Assembly: GCA_002483445.1 (NCBI GenBank)
Contig: DLHY01000152.1
Span: 17,798-81,797 of the forward strand
DNA: 64,000 nucleotides
Reading direction: 5' to 3'
Source of the DNA: Blastocatellia bacterium UBA7656
GTDB taxonomy: Bacteria > Acidobacteriota > Blastocatellia > UBA7656
Positions within the stretch are counted from its first letter, which is position 1. Every line of letters starts with the position of its first letter. A model generated the notes under the pieces. It was given only the letters and a program-made list of their open reading frames with translations, made no database searches and had not been told where the DNA came from. Shown here in pieces: positions 24,980 to 33,197 of this stretch. The position numbers were made by a program, and so were the translations under genes.

Positions 24980-27100
24980 ATGATTTCTGCCCGTCTTCAA
25001 CGCTTTTACTTTTTTCTTTGCATATCACTATCAATAATCGCTTCTTTCTGCGTGCTCCTCTGGCTCATAACCCGTTCGGCCTCGCAGGCGGCTACAGGCC
25101 CGATGTTTTCACAATTGCAGAAATTGACTGCGCCGGACGGCGGGCCGAATAACCTCTTCGGCAACTCAGTCGCCATCAGCGGCGATACTGCCATCGTTGG
25201 CGCTTTCGCACACGGAGGGCCTTTGCCCGACGAAGCCGGAGACGGAGCGGCGTATATATTCGTCAATGCAGGTGGCGTGTGGAGCCTCCAGCAGAAGCTG
25301 CTCCCACCAGGTGGGCCGTTTCTTAAGGGTTTCGGTGCATCAGTCGCAATCGACGGCGATACGCTCGTGGTCGGCGCCCCCGGTGTAGATTTGACTGGGG
25401 CCGCATACGTGTTCGTGAGAGCCGCCGGGGTGTGGAGCCAGCAGCAGAAGCTGACGGCATCGGACGCGGCGTCGGGCGATGCTTTCGGCACCTCTCTGGC
25501 AATCAGCGGCGATACAGTGATCGTTACCGCTAGATTTGACCATGTAGGAGCGAATTTGTCTCAAGGCTCGGCCTATGTATTTGTGAGATCAGGCGGGTTG
25601 TGGAGCGAACAGCAGAAGCTGACCGCATCGGACGGTGGAATGAGTGACTTCTTTGGCAACTCAGCCGCCATCAGTGGCAACACTATCGTCATTGGGGCTC
25701 AATTTGCCAATGTGGTGGGGAAGGCGGATCAAGGCTCGGCTTATGTATTTGTGAGAGCCGCCGGGGTGTGGAGCGAGCAGCAGAAGCTGACCGCATCGGA
25801 CGGCGCGGAGTTTGACCATTTCGGCGAATCAGTCGCCATCAACGACGATACCATCGTCGTTGGCGCTTCCGGTGACGATGCAGGGGCGGGTGCGTTCCAG
25901 GGATCGGCTTATGTGTTTGCGAGAACGAGCGGGGTGTGGAGCGAGCAGCAGAAGCTGACCTCATCAGATGCGGGGGGGGGTGACGGGTTCGGTTCATCAG
26001 CCGCCATCAGCGGCGAGACGATCGTCGTTAGCGCTCCTCGGAAGCAGATAGGAGGGAATCCATTCCAAGGTGCAGCCTATGTGTTTGTGAAAGCGGGCGG
26101 GGTGTGGAGCGAGCAGCAGAAGTTGATTGCCTCGGACGGAAAAAAGGCTGACGGGTTCGGCACATCAGTCGCCATCGACGGCGAGACGATTGTCGCTGGC
26201 GCTCCCTTTGACCCGGTAGGGGGGAACGACGATCAAGGCTCGGCTTATATCTTCATGCCCAACACTCCTCCCGCTATCACCGCTTCACCTGTCACACTTC
26301 AGCAGGGACGAGCGATCAACGACACAAACATCGCCACTGTCTCCGACAATGAGCAGGCTGCCTCCCTGCTTAACGTCTCAGTCGTCTCAGGCGGCACTGC
26401 CACAGGCATCACTCTCACGAACATCGTCAACATCGGCGGCGCGATCACCGCCGACGTGGCGGCAACCTGCGCGGCAACGGGCGGGACGGTGCGGCTGCGC
26501 GTGACCGATACAGGCGGCTTTACGAGTGAAGCCGATCTTCAAGTCAACATCACTCCGAACGATCCGCCTGTGATCACCTGTCCGCCGAATTTGATCGCGA
26601 AGGCGGCAACACCCGGCAGCGCAATGTCGATGATCATTTATCCGCTGCCTACTGCTACGGACGACTGCGGCGTGATGAGCGTAGTGTGCAATCCGCCTTC
26701 AGGCTCATCATTCCCGGCGGGGACGACGACCGTCACCTGCACTGCGACCGACACGACAGGAAACACCGCGCGGTGCAGTTTCATCATCACCCTCTTCGAT
26801 GTCTGCCTTCAGGATGATTCCAACCCCGCTCGCTCGATGCTCTTCATCAGTTCAGGCCCACAGGCGGGCGAATACCGCTTCTGCTGCGGAGGCGCGATGA
26901 AAACCGGCAGAGGAGTTGTCGCAAGAAAAGGGAACACCTTCACCCTCGCTCACAACACTGCTGACCTCAGAGTGCAGGCCACAGTCGACAGCAGCACTGC
27001 GAGAGGCTCGGCCCTGCTGCAATCTCCTCCCGGCTCTGCGCCCTGCTCGATTACCGACAGGAACATAAGAGACAACTCATGTGGCTGCGGCGGCAGTTAG
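24980..27100 (+). CDS. Secreted FG-GAP repeat protein with HYR and Cys-rich C-terminal module
   Basis: 706 residues from ATG 24980, selected by a strong AGGAGG site seven bases upstream. An N-terminal membrane/signal segment (about 8-35) is followed by seven FG-GAP-like beta-propeller blades of about 56 residues (core FGxSVAISGDTIVVGA ... GSAYVFVRAAGVWSEQQKL), a roughly 100-residue beta domain, one HYR module (ITCPPNLIAKA ... TTVTCTATDTTGNTARCSF) and a roughly 95-residue C-terminal module with CCGG. The last two modules closely match the end of the giant protein at 3840-10508. A run of nine G (25972-25980) lies inside blade six. Probably an exported surface protein; no enzymatic motif. Confidence 0.85.
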   Translation: MISARLQRFYFFLCISLSIIASFCVLLWLITRSASQAATGPMFSQLQKLTAPDGGPNNLFGNSVAISGDTAIVGAFAHGGPLPDEAGDGAAYIFVNAGGVWSLQQKLLPPGGPFLKGFGASVAIDGDTLVVGAPGVDLTGAAYVFVRAAGVWSQQQKLTASDAASGDAFGTSLAISGDTVIVTARFDHVGANLSQGSAYVFVRSGGLWSEQQKLTASDGGMSDFFGNSAAISGNTIVIGAQFANVVGKADQGSAYVFVRAAGVWSEQQKLTASDGAEFDHFGESVAINDDTIVVGASGDDAGAGAFQGSAYVFARTSGVWSEQQKLTSSDAGGGDGFGSSAAISGETIVVSAPRKQIGGNPFQGAAYVFVKAGGVWSEQQKLIASDGKKADGFGTSVAIDGETIVAGAPFDPVGGNDDQGSAYIFMPNTPPAITASPVTLQQGRAINDTNIATVSDNEQAASLLNVSVVSGGTATGITLTNIVNIGGAITADVAATCAATGGTVRLRVTDTGGFTSEADLQVNITPNDPPVITCPPNLIAKAATPGSAMSMIIYPLPTATDDCGVMSVVCNPPSGSSFPAGTTTVTCTATDTTGNTARCSFIITLFDVCLQDDSNPARSMLFISSGPQAGEYRFCCGGAMKTGRGVVARKGNTFTLAHNTADLRVQATVDSSTARGSALLQSPPGSAPCSITDRNIRDNSCGCGGS

Positions 27101-27272
27101 ATTCACTCTCGAAGTGGAGATAAGGAAGATTTAGTTCAGCGGGCGACAAAGAGATTCGTTGTCGAAGAGCGAATTAGCAAGGGCGACCGCCTTTGAGGCG
27201 GCACCGTTCACCGGGCCACTCGCTTTGCCGGGTGTCCGACACTTAAACCAATTTAAGCGAAAGGAGAAAACC

Positions 27273-27806
27273 ATGACTATTTGCAGTTCCACCATAGATC
27301 AAGTGAACATAATATCGCAACTAGCCGACCCAGTTGGACATATAACGGCAATAACCGCCCACGTAGTAAGCATTGGCGAGTACGGTGTTGTGATAGGAGA
27401 TTTCCCAACCATAGTTGAATCCCAGATACAGACTTTCAATCGGGATATTACGTTGGCTTTCGATGGAACCAACTATTGGTTTGGCTATGTGCTATGGGTC
27501 AAATTCCCGCACGACCGAGGCGGACCAGTGGCTTTGACTTATAACGGCGACCAACAGAAGGTCACTATGACTCCATACATTACAGGATCCGCCCGGGCTA
27601 ATCAGATATGGGGAATGCGAGTGCAGAACAGGGAAGGATATTATGTAATCCAATCCTACAACTACGGAGACGACGAGGTTATGGACATTCAAAAGGGAGT
27701 GGCAAAACCCGGCACGCCGATCATCACGTTTCATTATCACGACGGAAAGAATCAACGATGGCAGTACAGGCCGGCCATTCCACTCGTGATCGAACCAGAT
27801 CGCTGA
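27273..27806 (+). CDS. Ricin-B-like (beta-trefoil) protein without signal peptide
   Basis: 177 residues from ATG 27273 (AAAGGAG upstream). The C-terminal half, with NQIWGMRVQNREGYYVIQS, DEVMDIQKGVAKPGTPIITF and NQRWQYRP, carries the Q-x-W pattern of ricin-type beta-trefoil lectins, but only about one and a half of the three subdomains is evident. The N-terminal half (about 1-100) is beta-rich and not recognised. There is no signal peptide, so export would need another route. The gene is visibly poorer in GC than its neighbours, suggesting acquisition. It might be a carbohydrate-binding protein or a toxin fragment. Confidence 0.65.
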   Translation: MTICSSTIDQVNIISQLADPVGHITAITAHVVSIGEYGVVIGDFPTIVESQIQTFNRDITLAFDGTNYWFGYVLWVKFPHDRGGPVALTYNGDQQKVTMTPYITGSARANQIWGMRVQNREGYYVIQSYNYGDDEVMDIQKGVAKPGTPIITFHYHDGKNQRWQYRPAIPLVIEPDR

Positions 27807-28065
27807 TAAAGCTCAAGCTGTGATCAGTACCGTTTCTCGCGATGGGACAGCCATAGGGTGAAGGGCACCAGGAATCCAGCGATTAGCCCTGCATCACCGA
27901 CCACGAATAACACCTGCGCCTGTTCCTCACCCCGGCGCAGGTCAAGGACAGCAGAGACGCCGCAGAGTTTTTCTCTGCCCGCCAGCCGGCGAAGGCGTCT
28001 CTGCTGTCGAGTTATGAAAAAGTAATGCGTGATCCGCAGGGTCTTGCGCAGAAGCCATTACACGA
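27807..28065. other. Intergenic region with two hairpins
   Basis: 259 bases. Two perfect inverted pairs are present: ACCTGCGCC/GGCGCAGGT (27912-27920, 27934-27942) and a 15-base pair GACAGCAGAGACGCC/GGCGTCTCTGCTGTC (27947-27961, 27994-28008). No gene was recognised. Confidence 0.6.
27912..28008. repeat. Tandem hairpins (9-bp and 15-bp perfect arms)
   Basis: The two inverted pairs described for this gap follow one another with only four bases between them. The second hairpin contains a smaller AGAG-TTTTT-CTCT stem in its loop. There is no T-run after either stem, so they look like REP-type structures rather than intrinsic terminators. Confidence 0.65.
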
Positions 28066-28476
28066 ATGACAGAGAACGTTGATCCTATATGGACTGCTTT
28101 GATGAAGCTAATGATAGTCGATGACAACGAGCAGATGCGCAGAACCATTCGAAGCATAGTCGGCGACCTCGTTGAAGAGGTTTACGAATGTGAAGATGGC
28201 AAAGAGGCCATCGCGCTTTATGCCAAGCGGCGACCGGATTGGGTAATAATGGATCTTCGGATGAAAAAGATGGACGGGCTGGAAGCCACAAGGCGAATCA
28301 CATCGTTATTCCCGGATGCTCGAATAGCGATAGTAACCGACTATGACGATTCAGACCTGCGAGAAGCGGCGCGCGAGGCCGGAGCCTGCCAGTATATAAA
28401 CAAGCGTCGTCTCTTCGATCTGCGCCCGCTGCTTTCGCCGCAGTCAGACTTGAAGCCGCCTCATCATGTCGAATGA
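28066..28476 (+). CDS. Single-domain response regulator (receiver only)
   Basis: 136 residues, or 124 if ATG 28102 (MKLMIVDDNEQM) is used; neither start has a clear ribosome-binding site. Receiver features: acidic pair VDDNE, phospho-acceptor in WVIMDLRMKKMDG, the Thr switch position in IAIVTDYDD, and Lys in YINKRRL. No output domain follows. It stands alone with no kinase gene next to it, so it is an orphan regulator or a phosphate shuttle. Confidence 0.85.
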   Translation: MTENVDPIWTALMKLMIVDDNEQMRRTIRSIVGDLVEEVYECEDGKEAIALYAKRRPDWVIMDLRMKKMDGLEATRRITSLFPDARIAIVTDYDDSDLREAAREAGACQYINKRRLFDLRPLLSPQSDLKPPHHVE

Positions 28477-28956
28477 GGGCTGATGCCCGCAAAGCAACCG
28501 ATGCGCTGCTGCATCGCTCGATGAGTGAACATTTGCGCCACAGCGCGTCTGTTGACCTTCTCCCCAATCGCCCTACTCTGCCTGATCAAATATCTCACGA
28601 CCTGAAGCGAACAGGCTTCGACAAAGCGCGAAACCAGTTGTTCGAGCGCAGTCAATTTGACTGAAAAACGCGCTTCTGCTATCGAACGCTCGCGATAGTT
28701 TTCATTCCCCATTCAGGTTTGATTTCGAGCCAATAGTGCAAGCCAGTATTTCCGCAAATTTTCCTGCGTCGAGCGCCGACGTGCGAGTCCATTCACTTTG
28801 CCAACACTCGGTCGTTTTGATGATCAAGTCTGATGTGAGGCAGATGTGTGACAACAGACACCACAATCGATGATGTCATTTTGATGGCATACCTGTTGCA
28901 CCACTCAGTGTTCGGATGCGATGAAATCGCTCCGCTGGCAGGTTGGGAGTAAGACA
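28477..28956. other. Intergenic region, no gene recognised
   Basis: 480 bases before the minor-pilin operon. An ORF at 28473-28664 has no ribosome-binding site and no recognisable features and is not called. The operon promoter must lie in the right-hand part; no consensus was recognised. Confidence 0.5.
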
Positions 28957-29625
28957 ATGAAGAATGACAGAAAAAAAGAGTTTGGATTCACGCTCGTCGA
29001 GGTCGCTGTCGTGCTGATGATTGCAGGCGTCGTCGTCGCCTTTACCGTTCCCGGCATCACCTCTTCGATGCGCACCTATCGATTGAATTCGGCAGCGCGA
29101 CAGACCATAGACATGCTCAAGCGAGCGAAGACGGAAGCCGTCTCGTCAAGCAACAAGGCCGGTATCGCCGTCGATCTGGCGGGCCGAAGAATAGGCGTCG
29201 TCAAATACAAAGACGATGGCGTGACGGTCGATAGAATCGACTTCGTGCCGCTTCCCGATGGCGTCGAGTTTGAAAGGCCCGAAAAAGAATCGGCTCCTCC
29301 CGATGGCACGGACGCCGACAGCATAGTGTCGTTCGGCTTCAAAGAGGGGTTTTATCGACAGGACTTCAATTCGCGCGGCTTCCCCACAGTCGCTTCCGGC
29401 GCTGATGTCGTTTCGATCTTCCTGGGAAACGGGAAAGACTATCGCGCAATCACGATGTCGAGCGTGGGAGGCATCCGCACTTATCGCCTTGAACAATACA
29501 GTTGGGTCAACACCCGGTCGAAAAATCCTGAAGCTTCTTCAGACAGCGATCAGGGCAGCGATCAGGGCAGCGGAAAGGGTCAGGGAAAGAGCGGCGATAA
29601 TCCTGGAAAGGGGCCGAAGAAATGA
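28957..29625 (+). CDS. GspH/FimT-type minor pilin
   Basis: 222 residues from ATG 28957 (GGGAG upstream). A type III (class) prepilin signal: a short basic leader MKNDRKKEFG, then FTLVEVAVVLMIAGVVVAF, with the conserved Glu at mature position 5. After the N-terminal helix comes a beta-rich GspH-like domain (AARQTIDMLKRAKTEAVSSS, FNSRGFPT, YRAITMSSVGGIRTYRL) and a Ser/Asp/Gly/Lys-rich tail. Prepilin peptidase (PilD) would cut after Gly10. It probably primes type IV pilus or pseudopilus assembly. Its stop overlaps the next gene (ATGA). Confidence 0.9.
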   Translation: MKNDRKKEFGFTLVEVAVVLMIAGVVVAFTVPGITSSMRTYRLNSAARQTIDMLKRAKTEAVSSSNKAGIAVDLAGRRIGVVKYKDDGVTVDRIDFVPLPDGVEFERPEKESAPPDGTDADSIVSFGFKEGFYRQDFNSRGFPTVASGADVVSIFLGNGKDYRAITMSSVGGIRTYRLEQYSWVNTRSKNPEASSDSDQGSDQGSGKGQGKSGDNPGKGPKK

Positions 29626-30089
29626 AAGAGACTCAAAACAATCAGGCGGGTTTCACTCTTATCGAAGTGGCAATAGCTTCGCTCATCATGATGGCCGGAC
29701 TTCTGGTTCTGGCCTCGCTCTTCACGCTAGCCATTTCGCAAAACAAGATGGTCAAGGGGTACACCACCACGACGGCGCTGGCCCAGCAGAAGCTCGAAGA
29801 AATAAACGCCATCGAAAAAAATGACGCGCGACTCACCATCGGCGGCGGCCTTACGGAAGAGACGAAAAAAGAGGGCTACTGCGATGTGGTCTACGTCAAT
29901 CCTCAAACGGGAACAGTCACCACCACGATTCCCGATGGCGCGACCGCGCTCTATGCCCGCTACTGGATGGTCGAGCCTGACGCGCAGATGGACAGGACTG
30001 TGCTTATCTCTGCGCGAGTAGTCGCGCTTCAACCGAGTCATGGGCGTCAGAGCGAAGAAACCACGCTCACGACCGGGCGCTCATGGTGA
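29622..30089 (+). CDS. pilV: PilV-type minor pilin
   Basis: 155 residues. Prepilin cleavage site in NNQAG/FTLIEVAIASLIMMAGLLVLASLF, followed by a short globular domain. The gene size, its place between a GspH-like and a PilW-like protein, and the ALAQQKLEEINAI segment typical after the N-terminal helix point to PilV. It overlaps the upstream gene by four bases and sits ten bases before the next. Confidence 0.85.
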   Translation: MKETQNNQAGFTLIEVAIASLIMMAGLLVLASLFTLAISQNKMVKGYTTTTALAQQKLEEINAIEKNDARLTIGGGLTEETKKEGYCDVVYVNPQTGTVTTTIPDGATALYARYWMVEPDAQMDRTVLISARVVALQPSHGRQSEETTLTTGRSW

Positions 30090-30099
30090 AGGAGGCAAT

Positions 30100-31113
30100 A
30101 TGACAAGCAGTGAAAAAGGTTTTTCTCTCATAGAGCTTATGATGGCGGCATTCCTGACGGTCGGATTGATGGGCGCGGTGTTCGCTCTGATGAATCAGAA
30201 CCAGAACGTCTTCGTGGCTGAATCCGGTGTGACCGACATGAATCAGAACCTTCGCACCGTAGATGATCTGCTCACCCGCGACGTTCAATCGGCAGGCATG
30301 GGAATGTCTCGAATCAACGGCAGCTTCGCGGCCATCTTTTACACAAACGGAGCGAACGGCTCGCCCGACACGATAATGATCATCAACGGCGATCCGTTCG
30401 CGCCCGAAGCCGAAGTGACCGACCGCGCGGGGGGAAGCGCCGAGCTCTTCTGTATGCCGCCTCCCGATGTGACCGTCACGGGCAACGGCTCGAATCAGAC
30501 GATGACTTATCTGGATGAGGGCGGAAATCCCAAGCCTATCTACAAAGACTCAGCGACCACGGGCATTCATTACATCTGCTACGACGACACCAACGCCATG
30601 ATATTCGATCTGACCAAAGACGGGCAGATAGTCGGCAACGGAGCCAGCGCCCGGCTCAAGCTTCAGCATAATCCGACAAGCTCTCTGAATCCGCCCAGCG
30701 TATTCGGATCGCTGCTCGACACCCAGGAGCCTGATTACGCCAACGCGCAAATTTCCGTGCTGGGCAGCCTCATCGCATACCGCCTCAATCAGCAGACCGA
30801 TGAGCTTGAGCGCACGGAAGATTTGCAAAACTGGTATACGGTCGCGCAGGGCGTAACCAACTTTCAGATCGAATACCGCGTCGTTTCCAGAGACAACACC
30901 GGCCAGATAGTCGAACAGGTGACGAGCGCGCCCACAGACCGACGAGCTATTCGCGCAGTTATCTTCACCATTTCAGCAAAGACGGCGGATTTCGATCCCA
31001 GTGACAAGGCATACCGGGTGGCGGTGCAGAAATTCGAGGCCGCGCCCCGAAACTTCAACCTCCTCAACAACAATAATCTTAGCTCGAACACCAAGAGCAC
31101 CTGGCAGTTCTGA
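30100..31113 (+). CDS. pilW: PilW-type minor pilin
   Basis: 337 residues from ATG 30100, preceded by GGAGG. Prepilin signal SSEKG/FSLIELMMAAFLTVGLMGAVFALMN, then the PilW-like segment TVDDLLTRDVQSAGMGMSRIN seen in many PilW proteins. The globular part is beta-rich with several Cys (FCMPPPD, YICYDD) and ends in a Gln/Asn-rich tail. It is predicted to be a minor pilin of the tip complex. The pilus machinery itself is not in the window. Confidence 0.87.
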   Translation: MTSSEKGFSLIELMMAAFLTVGLMGAVFALMNQNQNVFVAESGVTDMNQNLRTVDDLLTRDVQSAGMGMSRINGSFAAIFYTNGANGSPDTIMIINGDPFAPEAEVTDRAGGSAELFCMPPPDVTVTGNGSNQTMTYLDEGGNPKPIYKDSATTGIHYICYDDTNAMIFDLTKDGQIVGNGASARLKLQHNPTSSLNPPSVFGSLLDTQEPDYANAQISVLGSLIAYRLNQQTDELERTEDLQNWYTVAQGVTNFQIEYRVVSRDNTGQIVEQVTSAPTDRRAIRAVIFTISAKTADFDPSDKAYRVAVQKFEAAPRNFNLLNNNNLSSNTKSTWQF

Positions 31114-31124
31114 AGGATAAAGTT

Positions 31125-33149
31125 ATGGAAGGGAATACTCACACAAACACCGAGCGCGGCATGGCGCTCATCACTTCTCTGCTTGCGACGACGATGCTGC
31201 TCTCCCTGGGGCTTGCGGTGGTCTATTCGGCCACTTACGACAACGGGACGACTAAAGCCTATCGCGCAGGCGAGCAGGCATTCTTTTCGGCAGACGCGGG
31301 CATAGGAATAGCGCGACGGTCGATCACTCAGGCGTTCTCGGAAGAGATCGAAAAGATTCGCAACGGCAAGACCGCCTTTTACAAAAACAACCCGGCGACA
31401 AAATCCGGCCAGTTCCCCGATGTTCAGGTCATCCCCGATCCCGACACGGTCGATCAAACCAAAGACCCTTTCTATACGGCAGTCTCTGCGCGCGCCGGTG
31501 AGCTTGTGAATGTAGCTGCGCGCGATAATCGCCTCGACGAGTTAAACGGCAGCAGCTTCACCGTCAAGTTCAAACCGCTGACGGGAAGCGTCTCTCTCAT
31601 CACTGCCAGCGCGACCCAGGCGACCGAAGCGATTGTTTTGCGTTATGCGATAGAAGTCACGGGCAAGACTCAGATGGGAGGCAGCGCGACCGTCAACGAG
31701 ACTGGGAGGCTTTCCTCGAACATCACGCTTCAGGCCGGCCCTTCGACCCAGGGTTATCGCGATTTCAGTTTCTCCGGCTTCGGAGCCTTCTGGGATGATG
31801 GCGACCCGGATGTCAATGCGGTGCTGACTCCCGGAACCTTTTCGGGCGCGGTGCATACGAACACGCGGCTGGCGTTTTATTCGGCGTGGCAATACACCTT
31901 TCGCAGCGCAGTCACGCAGGTCGATCCTAAAATCCGATACTGGACTAACAACAAGAACAACACCATCAACATACCGACGACGAGCATAAAAGGAATCACT
32001 CTGAGCAAGGAAGGCTATAAACAGGCTTCCGCAGTGCCGCTTCCGCAAAATACTTTCTCTCAGGAATATGCGGTGATAAATCGCACGGGTATCACGGACA
32101 AAAATGCGGACGGCTCGCCCGTCGATGCGCCCGCCGTGATACCTAAGGACAGCAAAGGGAATCCGCTTCCCGTATTTGATTCGTCGGGCCGCGTCAATAC
32201 AGACGTGCTGGCGGCGAACCTGCGCAACACTTCGAATCAAAAGCCGACGCTTCAAAGCGGCGCTCTCCCGCAGGGCGTCTACATCTCGTCTTCAGACGGG
32301 GCCAACATCGATGGCGCGGGCATATACGTTCAAGGCGATGTAACTGATTTCCAACTCTATTCCACCAACGGCGATCAGTACTATGTCCTGACTCAGGGCA
32401 GCGCGACCACCACGATTCGCGTCAACTATACGGCGAATCAAACCACGCTCACATCAGGCAAGGTCTCGAAGACCTACACGGGCGTCTTCACCGATATGCA
32501 GGACCCGACCGCCCCGCGACCGGGCGCGGCGGTTTATGTCGCGGGCAGCATCAACAGCCTTCGTGGAGGCACCAACGGCTCGACCAAAAATCCGGCCATC
32601 GCTTCGAAGACCGCGCTGACCATAACCGCCCAGCGGCATCTGATAGTGACCGGCGACTTGAAATACGCTGACCCGGTAGCGAACTCCGACGGCACACCGG
32701 TTTCCAATATCGATTCGGTTAAAAACGTGCTCGGCCTGTTCACCAATGACGGGAATCTCTTCCTCGACGCGAAGAAAAATTATGTCTCATCAGGGGTGAA
32801 CATAGAGATAAACGCCGCCGTGGTGGCTTTCGACAGCAACACCAAGAACAACAACGGCAAGAGCGAAGGCGGCATCACTTCCCACACCGGCGCGGGCCAC
32901 GTGACGCCCGGCACCAAGGACCGCATACGGCTTGTCGGCAGCGACGTTGAGAAAAACAACAGCCTGGTTGATTACAACTACGCGGACATTTATTTCGATG
33001 TGCGCTTTTCGGGCGGCACATTTCGCCCGCCCTTTTTTCCGGGAACGAATTACGCACTCGGCCCTGAGCCTGTGTCCGGCACAGTCACGATAGCCGCCGT
33101 CGACGCTGCGGCATCAACCGCTATGTCCTGGTTCCGAGAGTACAAATAG
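31125..33149 (+). CDS. PilX-type protein with DUF4900-like body
   Basis: 674 residues. The N-terminus ERGMALITSLLATTMLLSLGLAVVYSAT, with a helix but no FTLIE-type Glu5, matches PilX N-terminal segments, and FFSADAGIGIARRSI is the usual follow-on motif. The large body (TFSGAVHTNTRLAFYSAWQYTFRS ... GIYVQGDVTDFQLYSTNGD ... VYVAGSINSLRGG) resembles DUF4900-type domains attached to PilX-like proteins. It is far larger than PilX of pathogens (about 160-200 residues) and may act like a PilY1-sized tip component; no PilY1 gene is nearby. It is the last gene of the operon, ending 16 bases before a strong terminator. Confidence 0.82.
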   Translation: MEGNTHTNTERGMALITSLLATTMLLSLGLAVVYSATYDNGTTKAYRAGEQAFFSADAGIGIARRSITQAFSEEIEKIRNGKTAFYKNNPATKSGQFPDVQVIPDPDTVDQTKDPFYTAVSARAGELVNVAARDNRLDELNGSSFTVKFKPLTGSVSLITASATQATEAIVLRYAIEVTGKTQMGGSATVNETGRLSSNITLQAGPSTQGYRDFSFSGFGAFWDDGDPDVNAVLTPGTFSGAVHTNTRLAFYSAWQYTFRSAVTQVDPKIRYWTNNKNNTINIPTTSIKGITLSKEGYKQASAVPLPQNTFSQEYAVINRTGITDKNADGSPVDAPAVIPKDSKGNPLPVFDSSGRVNTDVLAANLRNTSNQKPTLQSGALPQGVYISSSDGANIDGAGIYVQGDVTDFQLYSTNGDQYYVLTQGSATTTIRVNYTANQTTLTSGKVSKTYTGVFTDMQDPTAPRPGAAVYVAGSINSLRGGTNGSTKNPAIASKTALTITAQRHLIVTGDLKYADPVANSDGTPVSNIDSVKNVLGLFTNDGNLFLDAKKNYVSSGVNIEINAAVVAFDSNTKNNNGKSEGGITSHTGAGHVTPGTKDRIRLVGSDVEKNNSLVDYNYADIYFDVRFSGGTFRPPFFPGTNYALGPEPVSGTVTIAAVDAAASTAMSWFREYK

Positions 33150-33165
33150 AGTCCCTTCCTGCTTC

Positions 33166-33197
33166 GCGGGCCGGGTGAGTTCCGGCCCGCCTTTTTT
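33166..33197. terminator. Rho-independent terminator, probably bidirectional
   Basis: A perfect nine-pair stem GCGGGCCGG/CCGGCCCGC with loop GTGAGTT is followed by C and six T at 33192-33197. It ends the pilin operon. The convergent peptidase gene has its stop at 33197-33199, so the same hairpin can also serve that transcript. Confidence 0.92.
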
